From positions 1,989,001 through 2,053,000 of the forward strand of contig NZ_CP088273.1 of NCBI RefSeq assembly GCF_020731415.2: a DNA stretch of 64,000 nt, read 5' to 3'. Shown here piece by piece: positions 55,540-63,910 of this stretch (positions within the stretch are counted from its first letter, which is position 1; the number at the start of each line of letters is the position of its first letter). The position numbers were made by a program, and so were the translations under genes. The stretch comes from Phyllobacterium sp. T1293. Its GTDB lineage: Bacteria; Pseudomonadota; Alphaproteobacteria; Rhizobiales; Rhizobiaceae. The notes beneath the pieces were generated by a model that worked only from the letters and a program-made list of their open reading frames with translations, did no database searches and was not told the origin of the DNA.

Positions 55540-55638
55540 CTTGACCCGAGGACCCATAATTTAAAATGCGCGAGCATTCAGTTTGGTTTGATCTCTTTTG
55601 CCGTGGGTCCTCGGGTCAAGCCCGAGGATGACGGAGAG
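55522..55638. repeat. Family B palindrome, copy 2 (35-bp arms)
   Basis: Perfect 35-bp arms at 55522-55556 and 55604-55638 around a 47-base loop. The arm core is identical with copy 1 at 35541-35668, but the outer flank differs (CTCTCCG instead of CACCTCG). The loop (TAATTTAAAATGCGCGAGC...) is the reverse complement of the copy 1 loop apart from substitutions. Confidence 0.9.
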
Positions 55639-55770
55639 AGGTGAGGTACGGGGACAACTTCTGCGCCCTCAGCGATTATCATTGCATCCACCCACGCCCC
55701 TCATGGTCGTTTATATCGAACCACGAACCATTTTCATGCACACCACCTGCTAAACTGCTGATTTGACCAA

Positions 55771-55784
55771 ATGAAACGTTTCAT
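55771..55784. promoter_or_regulatory. LacI-type operator, copy 1
   Basis: ATGAAACGTTTCAT, a 14-bp perfect palindrome with the central CG of LacI/GalR operators. The same sequence recurs 76 bases downstream. Confidence 0.82.
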
Positions 55785-55845
55785 CTTGACAAGATCGTGA
55801 TGTTCGGGCTCCATTATCGCGAGGCGTTTCTCATTCCATTCATTT

Positions 55846-55861
55846 GATGAAACGTTTCATC
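55846..55861. promoter_or_regulatory. LacI-type operator, copy 2
   Basis: GATGAAACGTTTCATC, a 16-bp perfect palindrome, 60 bases before the binding-protein start. Two sites a few helical turns apart suit DNA looping by a LacI tetramer or two dimers. The regulator is most likely that encoded at 59531. Confidence 0.85.
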
Positions 55862-55920
55862 GCCCTGTTGGAGGACATGGCAGACAATTGAACGTCTTTT
55901 GTTATTCTGGGAGGAATACA

Positions 55921-56856
55921 ATGAAATTCGCACATCTTATTGCCGCCAGCATTCTGGTCGGCACGCTCGCCATGCCTGCTGCAAGCTTTGCTGCTGACAA
56001 GCCTGTTGTTGGGCTGGTGATGAAATCGCTTGCCAATGAATTCTTCAAGAACATGCTTGAGGGTGCCAAGGCGCATGAGGCCAAGCGTGGCGATTATACG
56101 CTTAAAGCCGTTGGCATGCAGTCCGAGACCGATGTCGAGACGCAGATCAATGCGATCGAGAGTTTTATCACCCAGAAGGTAGATGCCATTGTTGTCGCGC
56201 CGTCCGATTCCCGCGCCCTCGTTCCGCCAATCAAACGCGCTGTCGATGCCGGTATTACCGTGGTCAATTTCGACGTGGCGCTCGATGACAAGGCCAAGGA
56301 AGAAGCTGGTCTGAAGCTGGCTTTCGTCGGCCCTGACAATCGCGAAGGCGCCAAGATGGCCGGTGATGCGCTGGCCAAGAAGCTGGGTGCCGGTGCGAAG
56401 GTCGTCATTATCGAAGGCAATCCCGGTGCTGACAATGCCGCCCAGCGCAAGCTTGGTTTCATGGACTCCGTCGCTGCGGGCAAGCTTGATCTTCTGGACT
56501 CGCGCACCGCCCATTGGGAAACTGAAGAAGCCAATACGGTTTTCTCCAACATGCTGACCGCCCATCCTGACATTCAGGGCGTGATGGCTGCCAATGACTC
56601 CATGGTGCTTGGTGTGGTCAAGGCCATTGAAGCGGCTGGTAAAACCGGCAAGATCGAAGTCGTTGGTTTTGACAATATCCCTGCCGTACAGCCGCTCCTG
56701 AAGGAAAAGAAGCTGCTGGCCACCGTTGACCAGTTTGGTCAGCAGATGGCCGCCAATGCCATCGACAAGGCACTCGGCGTTGTGGCGGGTGGCAAGCCGC
56801 TGGAAGGCTGGGTCAAGACCGAGATCAAACTCGTCACCTCTGATGATGTGAAGTAA
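55921..56856 (+). CDS. Sugar ABC transporter binding protein (RbsB-like)
   Basis: 311 residues with a Sec signal (MKFAHLIAASILVGTLAMPAASFA). Peripla_BP type 1 features: VGLVMKSLANEFFKNMLEGA, DAIVVAPSDSRALVPPI, FVGPDNREGAKMAG, AANDSMVLGVVKAI, VVGFDNIPAVQPLLKE. Closest in style to ribose/xylose-type binding proteins. GGGAGGAATACA precedes the ATG. First gene of the operon with ATPase, permease and regulator. Confidence 0.9.
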   Translation: MKFAHLIAASILVGTLAMPAASFAADKPVVGLVMKSLANEFFKNMLEGAKAHEAKRGDYTLKAVGMQSETDVETQINAIESFITQKVDAIVVAPSDSRALVPPIKRAVDAGITVVNFDVALDDKAKEEAGLKLAFVGPDNREGAKMAGDALAKKLGAGAKVVIIEGNPGADNAAQRKLGFMDSVAAGKLDLLDSRTAHWETEEANTVFSNMLTAHPDIQGVMAANDSMVLGVVKAIEAAGKTGKIEVVGFDNIPAVQPLLKEKKLLATVDQFGQQMAANAIDKALGVVAGGKPLEGWVKTEIKLVTSDDVK

Positions 56857-56868
56857 CACGGTCAAACA

Positions 56869-56894
56869 GCGGCTGTGCTCATCTGCGCAGCCGC
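56869..56894 (+). other. Intercistronic hairpin after the binding-protein gene
   Basis: GCGGCTG...CAGCCGC with a 12-base loop lies 12 bases after the binding-protein stop. No T tract follows. Such stems commonly stabilise the abundant binding-protein part of a transporter message. Confidence 0.5.
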
Positions 56895-56911
56895 CAACCG
56901 GGTCAAAGATC

Positions 56912-58486
56912 ATGGAAAATGTGCAAATGGCAGGTGCGACGGCCCCGGCATTGGCGGATGCTGCCGTAAAACCGGTGCTTGATCTATCGGGCGTCAAAAA
57001 GCGCTTTGGCGGCGTAGTTGCGCTTGATGGCGTCAGCTTTTCGCTGCGCCCGGGCGAAGTGCATGCGCTTGTTGGCGAAAATGGTGCGGGCAAGTCCACG
57101 CTGATCAAGATCCTGTGCGGGATCATCCAGCGCGATGCGGGCACAATTGCGCTTGATAGCGAGACCTATGATCCGCATACACCTGGCGATGCCAAGAAGG
57201 CCGGCATTCAGGTGGTGCATCAGGAGTTCAATCTCCTGCCCTATCTCTCTGTTGCCGAAAACATCTGCTTTGAGGACATGCCACGCAAAGCATTCGGCAT
57301 GGTCGATTTCCCGACACTCTATGCCAAAGCGCGCAAGGCGCTCGATGCCATTGGGCTTGGCGATGTCGATGTGCGCCGTCCGGTGGAATCCCTTGGCGTG
57401 GCCCATCGCCAGCTCGTTGAAATTGCCCGCGCCCTGATGGGTGAAAGCCGCATTCTCATTCTTGATGAGCCAACGGCAACGCTGACTGCGCGCGAGACTG
57501 AACGGCTGTTTGAGATCATTGCTGCTCTCAAAGCCAAGGGCGTGGCTGTGGTGTTTGTCTCGCATCATCTCAATGAAGTATTCTCCATCTGCGACCGGGT
57601 GACGGTGCTGCGCAATGGCCAATCGGTTATGACGGCGGATATTGCAGCCACCACCCCGGATCAGCTTGTTACCAATATGGTTGGACGCCAGCTTGCCGCC
57701 GCCATGGCCGCCGCACGCGATCTGGATAAAACCGGCCGCACCGCCCTCTCCTTGCGCGGTTTGCGCCACCCCGCCTCACCCCATGCGGAAGGCATTTCCT
57801 TCGATCTGCACTATGGCGAAATTCTTGGCATTGCCGGGCTCGTCGGTTCCGGCCGCACGGAACTTTTGCGTTCAATATTCGCCGCTGATTTGCCTCTCTC
57901 CGGCACGCTGGAACGGGATGGAAAGCCGCGCCGTTACCAGAACCCCAAGCAGGCAATCCGCGACGGTATCGGTTTTGTCACCGAAGACCGCAAGGAAGAG
58001 GGTCTGATCCTTGATATGGCGATAGCAGCCAATGTGACATTGGCGAGCCTGCGCAAAGTCTCGCGCCTCGGCCTTCTCAACAAGCGCGCGGAGACGCTGT
58101 TGACCCAACAGCTCGGCGGCGAGATCAAGCTGAAATATGGCGGCGCTTCCGATGCGGTTTCCACCCTTTCCGGCGGCAACCAGCAAAAGGTGGTGCTGGC
58201 CAAATGGCTGGCGAACGATCCGAAAATCCTGCTGCTCGATGAACCGACGCGCGGCGTTGATGTGGGCGCCAAGGCGGAAATCTATGCGCTGCTGCGCGGC
58301 CTTGCGGAAAAAGGTCTCGCCCTTCTTATCGTTTCGTCGGAACTGCCTGAACTCATCACGCTCAGCGACCGGATTCTTGTCATGTCGAAACACCGCATTG
58401 CCGGTGAAGTGGCACGCGCGGACTTTTCCGAAGAGCGCATTTTGAACTTTGCCTATAAGGACGAACGCAACCATGGACACCACTGA
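56912..58486 (+). CDS. Sugar ABC transporter ATPase with two domains (RbsA-like)
   Basis: 524 residues. Two ATPase domains in tandem: the first with GENGAGKST and ILILDEPTATLT, the second with a degenerate Walker A (GLVGSGRTEL) and LSGGNQQKVVLAKWL, then LLLDEPTRGVDVGAK. This pattern (second P-loop altered) is the rule in ribose/xylose/galactose-type importers. It overlaps the permease start by 14 bases. Confidence 0.93.
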   Translation: MENVQMAGATAPALADAAVKPVLDLSGVKKRFGGVVALDGVSFSLRPGEVHALVGENGAGKSTLIKILCGIIQRDAGTIALDSETYDPHTPGDAKKAGIQVVHQEFNLLPYLSVAENICFEDMPRKAFGMVDFPTLYAKARKALDAIGLGDVDVRRPVESLGVAHRQLVEIARALMGESRILILDEPTATLTARETERLFEIIAALKAKGVAVVFVSHHLNEVFSICDRVTVLRNGQSVMTADIAATTPDQLVTNMVGRQLAAAMAAARDLDKTGRTALSLRGLRHPASPHAEGISFDLHYGEILGIAGLVGSGRTELLRSIFAADLPLSGTLERDGKPRRYQNPKQAIRDGIGFVTEDRKEEGLILDMAIAANVTLASLRKVSRLGLLNKRAETLLTQQLGGEIKLKYGGASDAVSTLSGGNQQKVVLAKWLANDPKILLLDEPTRGVDVGAKAEIYALLRGLAEKGLALLIVSSELPELITLSDRILVMSKHRIAGEVARADFSEERILNFAYKDERNHGHH

Positions 58487-59474
58487 TTTGACCACGGCGC
58501 CCGCGGGCAGCAGAACCATCGCAACCACGACCAAGACAGTGCTGCGCGAGGCGGGTATCGGCATTGCACTGATCGCGCTGATCATCGTGTTTTCCTTCAC
58601 GCCGCACTTTTTGTCCTCCAGCAACGTCACCAATATCCTGACGCAGGTGACGATCAATCTGGTGCTTTCCATCGGCATGACCTTCGTCATCCTCATCGGT
58701 GGCATCGATCTTTCCGTCGGCTCTGTCCTGTCCTTCTGCGCCGTGGTGGCGGGCACAGTCATGACCCTGCCGGGGCTTGATCCTGTCATGGCGGTGTTTC
58801 TGGCAACCATCAGCGCTATTCTTGCGGGCATCGGGTTCGGCCTGCTCAATGGGTTGATCAGCGCCTACTGGGCCATTCCGTCGTTCATCGTCACGCTTGG
58901 CACGCTCAACATCGCGCGCGGTGCGGCGCTGCAGGTGACCAATGCCTCCACGATCTATTCCTTCCCGGCAGCGTTCAATGCCTTTGGTTCGAAAACCTTC
59001 TACGGCATCCCGCTGCTGTTCCTGATTGCGCTGGTGCTGGTGGCAATTGGCTGGTTTGTCCTTACCAAAACCGTGTTCGGCCGCGTGCTCTACGGCATTG
59101 GCAACAATGAGGAAGCGGCCCGCCTCGCCGGGCACAATGTGTTCTTCTACAAGGTTGCGGCCTTTACCATTTGCGGCGTTCTCGTCGGCATCGGCGCGAT
59201 CATCTACATGGCCCGCCTCAACATTGCGAGCCCGATCATCGGCATCGGCTTTGAACTCAATGCGATTGCCGCTGTCATCATTGGCGGCACGAGCCTGAGT
59301 GGCGGGCGTGGCAGCATTGTCGGCACGCTGCTTGGCGCCTGTATCATCGGCGTGCTTGCCAATGGTCTTATTCTTTTGGGTCTGAGCGATTTCATGCGGC
59401 AGATGATCACCGGATTTGTGATTATCCTTGCAGTAATCCTTGACAAATATCGTGAAAGGCTGACGAAAGCATAA
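58473..59474 (+). CDS. Sugar ABC transporter permease (RbsC-like)
   Basis: 333 residues with about eight or nine membrane segments. Family markers: SIGMTFVILIGGIDLSVGSVLSF, IPSFIVTLGTLNIARGAAL, FGRVLYGIGNNEEAARLAGHNV and AAVIIGGTSLSGGRGSIVGTLLGA. ATG 58473 follows AAGGACGAACGC; the frame extends to 58449 but inside the ATPase gene. It completes a ribose-type importer. Confidence 0.93.
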   Translation: MDTTDLTTAPAGSRTIATTTKTVLREAGIGIALIALIIVFSFTPHFLSSSNVTNILTQVTINLVLSIGMTFVILIGGIDLSVGSVLSFCAVVAGTVMTLPGLDPVMAVFLATISAILAGIGFGLLNGLISAYWAIPSFIVTLGTLNIARGAALQVTNASTIYSFPAAFNAFGSKTFYGIPLLFLIALVLVAIGWFVLTKTVFGRVLYGIGNNEEAARLAGHNVFFYKVAAFTICGVLVGIGAIIYMARLNIASPIIGIGFELNAIAAVIIGGTSLSGGRGSIVGTLLGACIIGVLANGLILLGLSDFMRQMITGFVIILAVILDKYRERLTKA

Positions 59475-59530
59475 GGGGAAATGATAGTGTCAACCAAGGT
59501 TGGCATCCGCAACAGGTCAGGCATGGGAAG

Positions 59531-60502
59531 ATGGCAAACATCAAGGACGTAGCCGCAAAGGCCAATGTTTCCGTAGGCACTGTCTCACGCGTACTGGCGA
59601 AGAACGAGACAGTCGGCAAAGAGCTGCGCGAACTGGTGGAAGCCACGATCCGCGAGTTGAACTTCCGGCCAAATGGCGTGGCGCGCGGTTTGCGCCGCAG
59701 CCGCACCGATATGATTGGCCTTGTCATCCCTGATATTACCAATCCGTTCTTCGCCGAACTGGCAAAGCATGTGGAGGCGATTGCCTCCCGCGCTGGATTG
59801 TCGGTGCTTCTGTCGATCACCAATGATGATCCGAAGATCGAGCGTGCGCAGATCGACAGCCTGCTCAAGAGCTACCCCACCGGCCTCATTGTTGTCCCCA
59901 CACAATACGGCGCCTCCAAGGGCTGGAGCAGCGATGTGGCAACCGTGGCTGTCGACAGGCGTTGCGCGGGCTTTCCCCTGATCTCGGTCAATCACTACAG
60001 GGGTGCAGGTCTTGCAGCCGTGCATTTGATGTCGCTGGGCCATGAGCGCATTGCCTATATTGCCGGATCGGTTGATGCGCCCGTTGCGGGTGAGCGGCGG
60101 GCCGGTTTTCTCAACACGCTCGCCTCGGCGGGTGCGCGGTGCGAGGTTGTCGAGGGGCATTTCGATTATGCTTCGGGCGAGACGCTGGGACGCCTGTTGC
60201 TCGACCGTCCCGCACATGAGCGCCCGACTGCTATTGCCACGGCCAGCGATCAGCAGGCCATCGGCCTGTTGCGCGCCGCCAGCGATCTTGAACTCAGGGT
60301 GCCGGATGATGTGTCGATCATCGGATTCGACGATATTCCGCTGGCCAATCTGGTGACGCCGCGCCTGACCACGATCAGCCAGCCGGTGGAGCAGATTGCC
60401 GCGCGGGCAGTTGCCGCCGCCACCGGCAGCGAGAACGTGCCTTTGCAGGACGAACTCTTTGAAGCAACGCTGGTGGTGCGTGGTTCGACAAGCTCACCAT
60501 GA
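59531..60502 (+). CDS. LacI family transcriptional regulator
   Basis: 323 residues. HTH at the N-terminus (IKDVAAKANVSVGTVSRVL) with the hinge RPNGVARGLRRSRT, then a sugar-binding core ending in DDIPLANLVTPRLTTISQPVE. It presumably binds the two ATGAAACGTTTCAT palindromes before the transporter operon. The last residues LVVRGSTSSP and the stop codon are encoded by a family A repeat (from 60473), so the 3' end is formed by that element. LacI proteins commonly end LVVR.ST, so only the final three residues are odd. Confidence 0.92.
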   Translation: MANIKDVAAKANVSVGTVSRVLAKNETVGKELRELVEATIRELNFRPNGVARGLRRSRTDMIGLVIPDITNPFFAELAKHVEAIASRAGLSVLLSITNDDPKIERAQIDSLLKSYPTGLIVVPTQYGASKGWSSDVATVAVDRRCAGFPLISVNHYRGAGLAAVHLMSLGHERIAYIAGSVDAPVAGERRAGFLNTLASAGARCEVVEGHFDYASGETLGRLLLDRPAHERPTAIATASDQQAIGLLRAASDLELRVPDDVSIIGFDDIPLANLVTPRLTTISQPVEQIAARAVAAATGSENVPLQDELFEATLVVRGSTSSP

Positions 60503-60537
60503 GGGAGAGTGGTGGTGCAATGAAGAAGCCCGAACAG

Positions 60538-60697
60538 GAGGCACCACCTTACCCTCCCCCAACGTGGGGAGGGTCGGACCGCAGGTCCGGGGTGGGGGGA
60601 TGAATTGGCACATCTGTTGAATCGTGATGTCCGAGCAGTTGCCCCCACCCCGCTGCTGCGCAGCGACCCTCCCCACGTAGTGGGAGGGTAAAGGGGC
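60538..60697. repeat. Family C palindrome, long copy 1
   Basis: Outer arm GAGGCACCACCTTACCCTCC / GGGAGGGTAAAGGGGCT with inner parts GGTCGGACCGCAGGTCCGGGG and CCCCACCCCGCTGCTGCGCA either side of an AT-richer loop. A homologous 163-base copy is at 61252-61414 and a stripped-down version at 16646-16691. Confidence 0.88.
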
Positions 60698-61053
60698 TCG
60701 TCATCCTCATTCTTGGGTTTAACCAGATGGTTTGCATATTCAAACGGTTCGCTTGGTTCCTGATCAAGGAATAGCAATGGTGGATTATCTCCCGCCTGCT
60801 TTACATGGCTGATGATATGAACCCGGTTTTGCTTATCCCGATGCACGGAATAAACCAGTTCGCCATCAAGCCCTGCCCGCTTGCTGTCTATCCTGAACCG
60901 CAGGAAAGCGGCCACCCGAGGACTATCCTCTGGTGACCGGGAGAGTTCATAAGCCGCCCACGGACGACCGCCACGGCCTTTAAGCCGAAGCTCTGGACAT
61001 ACGCCGCAGCCTCCCCGGCCATACGACTGAGGAGGTGCCTTTGCGGTCGACAC
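60690..61053 (-). pseudogene. Unrecognised decayed ORF between family C copies
   Basis: On the minus strand a frame from 61053 contains a protein-like segment (AAFLRFRIDSKRAGLDGELV, then YSVHRDKQNRVHIISHVKQA, then SEPFEYANHL) that runs straight into the family C repeat at 60697 and loses its own stop. The opening of the frame is Gly/Arg-rich and looks out of register. I cannot identify it. It may be a small gene truncated at its 3' end by the repeat. The 928-base space between the LacI and RbsD genes holds only this and the repeats. Confidence 0.35.
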
Positions 61054-61184
61054 CGACCGCCGTGAGAGAGGTTATGAAGCCTCAAGACCAATCCATTTCG
61101 ACCGGCCTCATCGCAGACCATAGTGGGAAAGATGAACGGGTGGAAGAGGTTAGAGTATCAGTTCGCAGGGTTATTGGGGATGGT

Positions 61185-61231
61185 GTGGTTCGTGGTTCGA
61201 CATAACAACCATGAGGGGCTTGTCGAACCAC
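61185..61231. repeat. Family A remnant, collapsed
   Basis: Two GTGGTTC units, GACATAACAACCATGAGGGG and directly CTTGTCGAACCAC. The interior of the element is missing, leaving left and right arm ends together. Confidence 0.75.
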
Positions 61232-61251
61232 TACCCGCGCATAATAGCTGG

Positions 61252-61414
61252 AGGCACCACCTCACCCTCCCCCTACGTGGGGAGGGTCGGACCGGAGGTC
61301 CGGGGTGGGGGGATGAATACACAAACCCGCTCAATCATCATTCGGAACATTTAGCCCCCACCCCGCTGCTATACAGCGACCCTCCCCACCTAGGGGGAGG
61401 GTAAGGTGGTGCCT
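61252..61414. repeat. Family C palindrome, long copy 2
   Basis: Arms AGGCACCACCTCACCCTCCC and GGGAGGGTAAGGTGGTGCCT enclose the same inner pairs as copy 1 (GGTCGGACCGGAGGTCCGG..CCCCACCCCGCTGCTATACA). It ends 17 bases before the RbsD stop codon and may act as its terminator. Confidence 0.88.
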
Positions 61415-61430
61415 GTCATAAACGCTGGTG

Positions 61431-61886
61431 TTAATCGGCCTCTGGCGGAATCACGCCCTTGGTCAGAATGAAACAGCCGTAAAAACGGCGCTCGCCCGTG
61501 GCGATGACGCAATAGGCGTTCTTGGCGTGTTCGTAAAAGGCCATGCGGTCAATGGAGACCATCGGCCAATGCTTGCCCTCAGCCGCATCGATTTCCACCT
61601 GCATTTCCTTCTGCACAGCGGGAATCTCATCGGGGCTGCCGACGATTTCCATGCGGGCGGCGGCGTCATCGATAAATGTGTCGAGCGGCATGACCGAGAG
61701 AATGGCGCGGGCGGCGCGTGGGGCGCTTACATTGTCAATACGCAGCAGGCGGCCAAGGCGCGTCTGCCGGGCGATGGAATCGCCGGGAAAGTTCGTATCG
61801 CAAATAACCAGACGGTCGCCGTGCCCCATGGATTTCAGCGCATAGAGCACATCGGCATTCAAAAGCGGATCGAGATTTTTCAGCAC
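61431..61886 (-). CDS. rbsD: RbsD/FucU family sugar mutarotase
   Basis: 151 residues from GTG 61886, which follows AATAAGGAAATAACC. RbsD/FucU features: LKNLDPLLNADVLYALKSMGHGDRLVICDTNFP near the start (conserved His and Asp), FIDDAAARME and the C-terminal FYGCFILTKGVIP. It interconverts pyranose and furanose or alpha/beta forms of ribose or fucose before phosphorylation. It sits 16 bases after the ribokinase gene. Confidence 0.9.
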   Translation of the reverse strand: MLKNLDPLLNADVLYALKSMGHGDRLVICDTNFPGDSIARQTRLGRLLRIDNVSAPRAARAILSVMPLDTFIDDAAARMEIVGSPDEIPAVQKEMQVEIDAAEGKHWPMVSIDRMAFYEHAKNAYCVIATGERRFYGCFILTKGVIPPEAD

Positions 61887-61902
61887 GGTTATTTCCTTAT
61901 TC

Positions 61903-62832
61903 TCAAGCTTTGTTCGCGGCGATGAAGGCTTCGAATTCTGTCGTCGTCGCATAGGCTTTCTGCGTGCCGGGCCGGGTGATGGAGTCAGCCGCATAGAGCG
62001 CTGCTTTTTTCAGCGATGCCTCAAGCTCTTTGCTCTCGACATAGTAGCGGGCAAAGCTGCCGATGAAGGCATCGCCTGCGCCTGTCGTGTCCTTCGGCTT
62101 GACTTTGACCGGCTCGATCATGGTCGACTTATCAGATGTAATCAGCCGCGCGCCGCGCGAGCCCAGCGTGACGATAACCGTGCGGATGCCCCGCGAAATC
62201 AGCGAATGAGCCGCCTTTTCAATCTGTTCATCCGTTTCGGTGGGCATGCCGGTTAGCAGTGCCAGTTCGCTTTCATTGGGCACCAAAAACGTGACTTTTG
62301 CGACTTTTGCAGCATCGAGATCAGGGGCGGCGGGCGCGGGGTTGAGGATGGTTTCAATGCCATGCTTTTCGGCGAAAGCGGCGGTGTAGTAAACCGTCTC
62401 CAGCGGCACTTCCAGCTGCATCAGGATCAGATCGCAGCTCTTCAAATCCTCCGCCGCTGCGTCGATATCGGACGGTTTCAGATCGTTGTTTGCGCCCTTG
62501 ATGATCAGAATGGAATTCTCGCCCGTCTCATCGACAAAAATTGGTGCGACACCGCTCGATTGACCAGCGACAGTGCCGACATGGCTGATATCAATGCCAT
62601 TGCTTTTCAGATTGGCAATCGTGCTCTGGCCGAATACATCGTCGCCGACCTTTGTGACCATCATCACATCAGCGCCCAATCGGGCAGCGGCGACGGCCTG
62701 ATTGGCACCCTTGCCGCCGAACCCCATGGCAAATGCCGGTGCTTCCAGTGTTTCGCCGGGCGCTGGCATGCGGATGATCGATGTGACGAGATCGGTCATG
62801 TTGCTGCCAACGACTGCAATGCGACGAGCCAT
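61903..62832 (-). CDS. rbsK: Ribokinase (PfkB family)
   Basis: 309 residues. PfkB signatures GFGGKGANQAVAAARLGADV near residue 37 and DTTGAGDAFIGSF near residue 248, with the catalytic Asp of GAGD. Other ribokinase landmarks are MVTKVGDDVFGQ and NPAPA. It phosphorylates ribose on O5. It follows a permease gene by about 70 bases and precedes rbsD, so import, mutarotation and phosphorylation are grouped. Confidence 0.9.
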   Translation of the reverse strand: MARRIAVVGSNMTDLVTSIIRMPAPGETLEAPAFAMGFGGKGANQAVAAARLGADVMMVTKVGDDVFGQSTIANLKSNGIDISHVGTVAGQSSGVAPIFVDETGENSILIIKGANNDLKPSDIDAAAEDLKSCDLILMQLEVPLETVYYTAAFAEKHGIETILNPAPAAPDLDAAKVAKVTFLVPNESELALLTGMPTETDEQIEKAAHSLISRGIRTVIVTLGSRGARLITSDKSTMIEPVKVKPKDTTGAGDAFIGSFARYYVESKELEASLKKAALYAADSITRPGTQKAYATTTEFEAFIAANKA

Positions 62833-62904
62833 GCTATTTTCCTTGTCTTATTCGTAACGTTCGAAACTGGTCTATATCAATGATTTCGGGAAAGAAACAT
62901 GCCC

Positions 62905-63900
62905 TTACCTGTCGCTGTTTCTGAAGGCATTCAGCGCAATGACCACGAGCAGGAAGCCGCCCCAGATGAAATCAATGAGGTGATTGGAAAAGCGCAGGAT
63001 CTGGAAACCCGAAGAGAGCAGCATCAACGCGATCAGGGCTATGGAAACCCCAAGCACCCTGCCCTTACCGCCAGCCGGATTGGTGCCGCCGAGAACGGCA
63101 ATCAGGATGGCTTGCAACAGGTATGACGCGCCGTAATCGGATTTCGCCGCATTGGTGCGCCCTGACAGGATGACACCGGCGATGGCAGCCAGAAGCCCCG
63201 TCATCATGTAGGAGTAGAAAATCATCCGGTCCTTGCGCAGACCGGCAAAAATTGCCGCGCGCGGATTGGTGCCGATGAGCATGAGGTTGACGCCAAGCGT
63301 GGTGCGCGTCAGCAGGACCGCCACCGCCCCTGCAACCACGACAAACAGGATGAACGGCGTGGCAATGCCAAGGATTTTACCATTGCCGATAAAATTCCAC
63401 GCATCGGGAAAGCCGACAATGGCCGGGCCGCCTGTCAGCACCACGGCAAGGCCGGTGAAGATTTGCCCGGTACCCAGCGTCGCCAGAATGGGCGTGATAC
63501 GCAGCTTGGAGATGAGAAAGCCATTGAGCACCCCGGCGAGCAGGCCGATGCCGAGCGCCATCAGCACGCCAATGCCGGTATAAAGCAGCACCATGCCGGT
63601 CGACTGGCTTGTGCCGACAATCACCGAATGGAAAAAAACACCCGCCAGAATACCGGCAAGATTGGCGATACCGACCACGGAAAGGTCAATGCCGCCTGTC
63701 AGCATGGCAATCATCATGGCAATGGCGAGAATGCCGAGTTCCGGCATGATGTAGGTGATGGATTCAAAATTATAGTAGCGCAGGAATTTGTCCGGGTTGA
63801 GATAGGACATCAGCGCGAAGACGAGCACGGTGATGACGAGCAGTTGCAGGATATTGCGGTCCTGCCCGAGAATGCGTTTGGCGAATGAGCTGTTTTGCAT
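62905..63900 (-). CDS. Sugar ABC transporter permease (RbsC-like), second system
   Basis: 331 residues with multiple membrane segments: LGILAIAMMIAMLTGGIDLSVVGIANL, LRITPILATLGTGQIFTGLAVVL, LMLIGTNPRAAIFAGLRKD, and AVLGGTNPAGGKGRVLGVSIALI. ATG 63900 is preceded by GGGCGTCATC, which is part of the preceding permease region. It is distinct from the permease at 58473 and lies with another permease on the minus strand, so a separate ABC importer (rest outside the window) feeds the ribokinase operon. Confidence 0.88.
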   Translation of the reverse strand: MQNSSFAKRILGQDRNILQLLVITVLVFALMSYLNPDKFLRYYNFESITYIMPELGILAIAMMIAMLTGGIDLSVVGIANLAGILAGVFFHSVIVGTSQSTGMVLLYTGIGVLMALGIGLLAGVLNGFLISKLRITPILATLGTGQIFTGLAVVLTGGPAIVGFPDAWNFIGNGKILGIATPFILFVVVAGAVAVLLTRTTLGVNLMLIGTNPRAAIFAGLRKDRMIFYSYMMTGLLAAIAGVILSGRTNAAKSDYGASYLLQAILIAVLGGTNPAGGKGRVLGVSIALIALMLLSSGFQILRFSNHLIDFIWGGFLLVVIALNAFRNSDR

Positions 63901-63910
63901 GATGACGCCC

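Larger units (their letters stand above)
55345..55730. repeat. Composite repeat: family A with tandem and family B inside
   Basis: Family A left arm with three GTGGTTC units (55345-55365), GACAAGCTCACCATGAGGGA and TGATGCAACGCTGAGG. Then three 25-bp tandem units (55465-55539) and a family B palindrome (55522-55638). The right A arm returns as CGATTATCATTGCATCC, CCCTCATGG (diverged) and CGAACCACGAACCA ending 55730. Fills most of the 620-base gap before the sugar-binding protein gene; the remainder is its operator region. Confidence 0.82.

Noticed and set aside
55840..57144. A 434-codon minus-strand frame across the sugar-binding protein and ATPase genes
   Set aside because: It spans two well supported plus-strand genes and their gap and has no recognisable domain.
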